NCBI RefSeq assembly: GCF_022712275.1
Contig: NZ_JALAGU010000003.1
Coordinates: forward strand, 1-6,129
Length of the DNA stretch: 6,129 nucleotides
Reading direction: 5' to 3'
Source: Corynebacterium sp.
GTDB taxonomy: Bacteria; Actinomycetota; Actinomycetes; Mycobacteriales; Mycobacteriaceae
The position numbers and the translations under genes are program-made. Each line of letters starts with the position of its first letter. Within the stretch, counting starts at the first letter, position 1. The notes beneath the pieces were generated by a model. It had not been told where the DNA came from. It ran no database searches and worked only from the letters and a program-made list of their open reading frames with translations. This document shows, piece after piece, positions 6,106-6,129 of this stretch.

Positions 6106-6129
6106 ATGAGCACGTCCAACAGCCCCGAG
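6106..6129 (+). CDS. 5' end of an unidentified divergent gene, truncated by the right edge
   Basis: ATG at 6106 starts MSTSNSPE and runs off the window. It is preceded by a strong Shine-Dalgarno sequence, AAGGAG at 6092-6097, eight bases before the ATG. That is much better than the site in front of jetA and is the main reason for calling a gene. It is divergent from the jet operon. A hydrophilic Ser/Thr-rich amino end says nothing about function; it could be a housekeeping neighbour or a regulator. Confidence 0.65.

Overview
The window is GC-rich (about two thirds G+C by eye). Its genes end codons mostly in G or C, use Shine-Dalgarno sites of the AGGAG type, and include a GTG start. This suggests a high-GC actinobacterium. 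A Corynebacterium-like host is plausible because the same four-gene set, MksFEBG, is known there, but no marker gene in the window fixes the genus.

Almost all of the window is one tightly packed operon on the minus strand, read from right to left. jetA (5909 to 4416) encodes a DUF3375 kleisin, jetB (4423 to 3749) a DUF4194 KITE-type subunit, and jetC (3752 to 402) an SMC-like ATPase of 1116 residues with intact Walker A, signature and Walker B motifs. Together these are the condensin-like core of a Wadjet (Jet/Mks/Ept) anti-plasmid system, best matched to type I. jetA and jetB overlap by 8 bp and jetB and jetC by 4 bp. Both internal starts use the same nine-base CAGGAGAAC element with AGGAG seven bases before the start codon. 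In known Wadjet systems JetABC extrudes DNA loops on circular DNA, and the fourth protein, the toprim nuclease JetD (DUF3322/DUF2220), cuts it. The system is therefore known rather than undescribed.

No recognisable jetD lies in the window. The 401 bases after jetC, up to the left edge, hold no convincing complete gene. They carry a 21-bp perfect inverted repeat, a further scattered copy of its core, an 11-bp inverted repeat, a 17-bp tandem duplication and an 8-bp hairpin. A possible gene start (ATG at 15, with AGAAG seven bases upstream) runs off the left edge on the same strand and could be the start of jetD, but only five codons are visible. If so, a repeat-rich spacer of nearly 390 bp separates jetC from jetD, in contrast to the overlapping upstream junctions.

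On the right, positions 5910 to 6105 are a divergent intergenic region with short repeats. A plus-strand gene begins at 6106 behind a good AAGGAG site, and only eight codons of it are visible.
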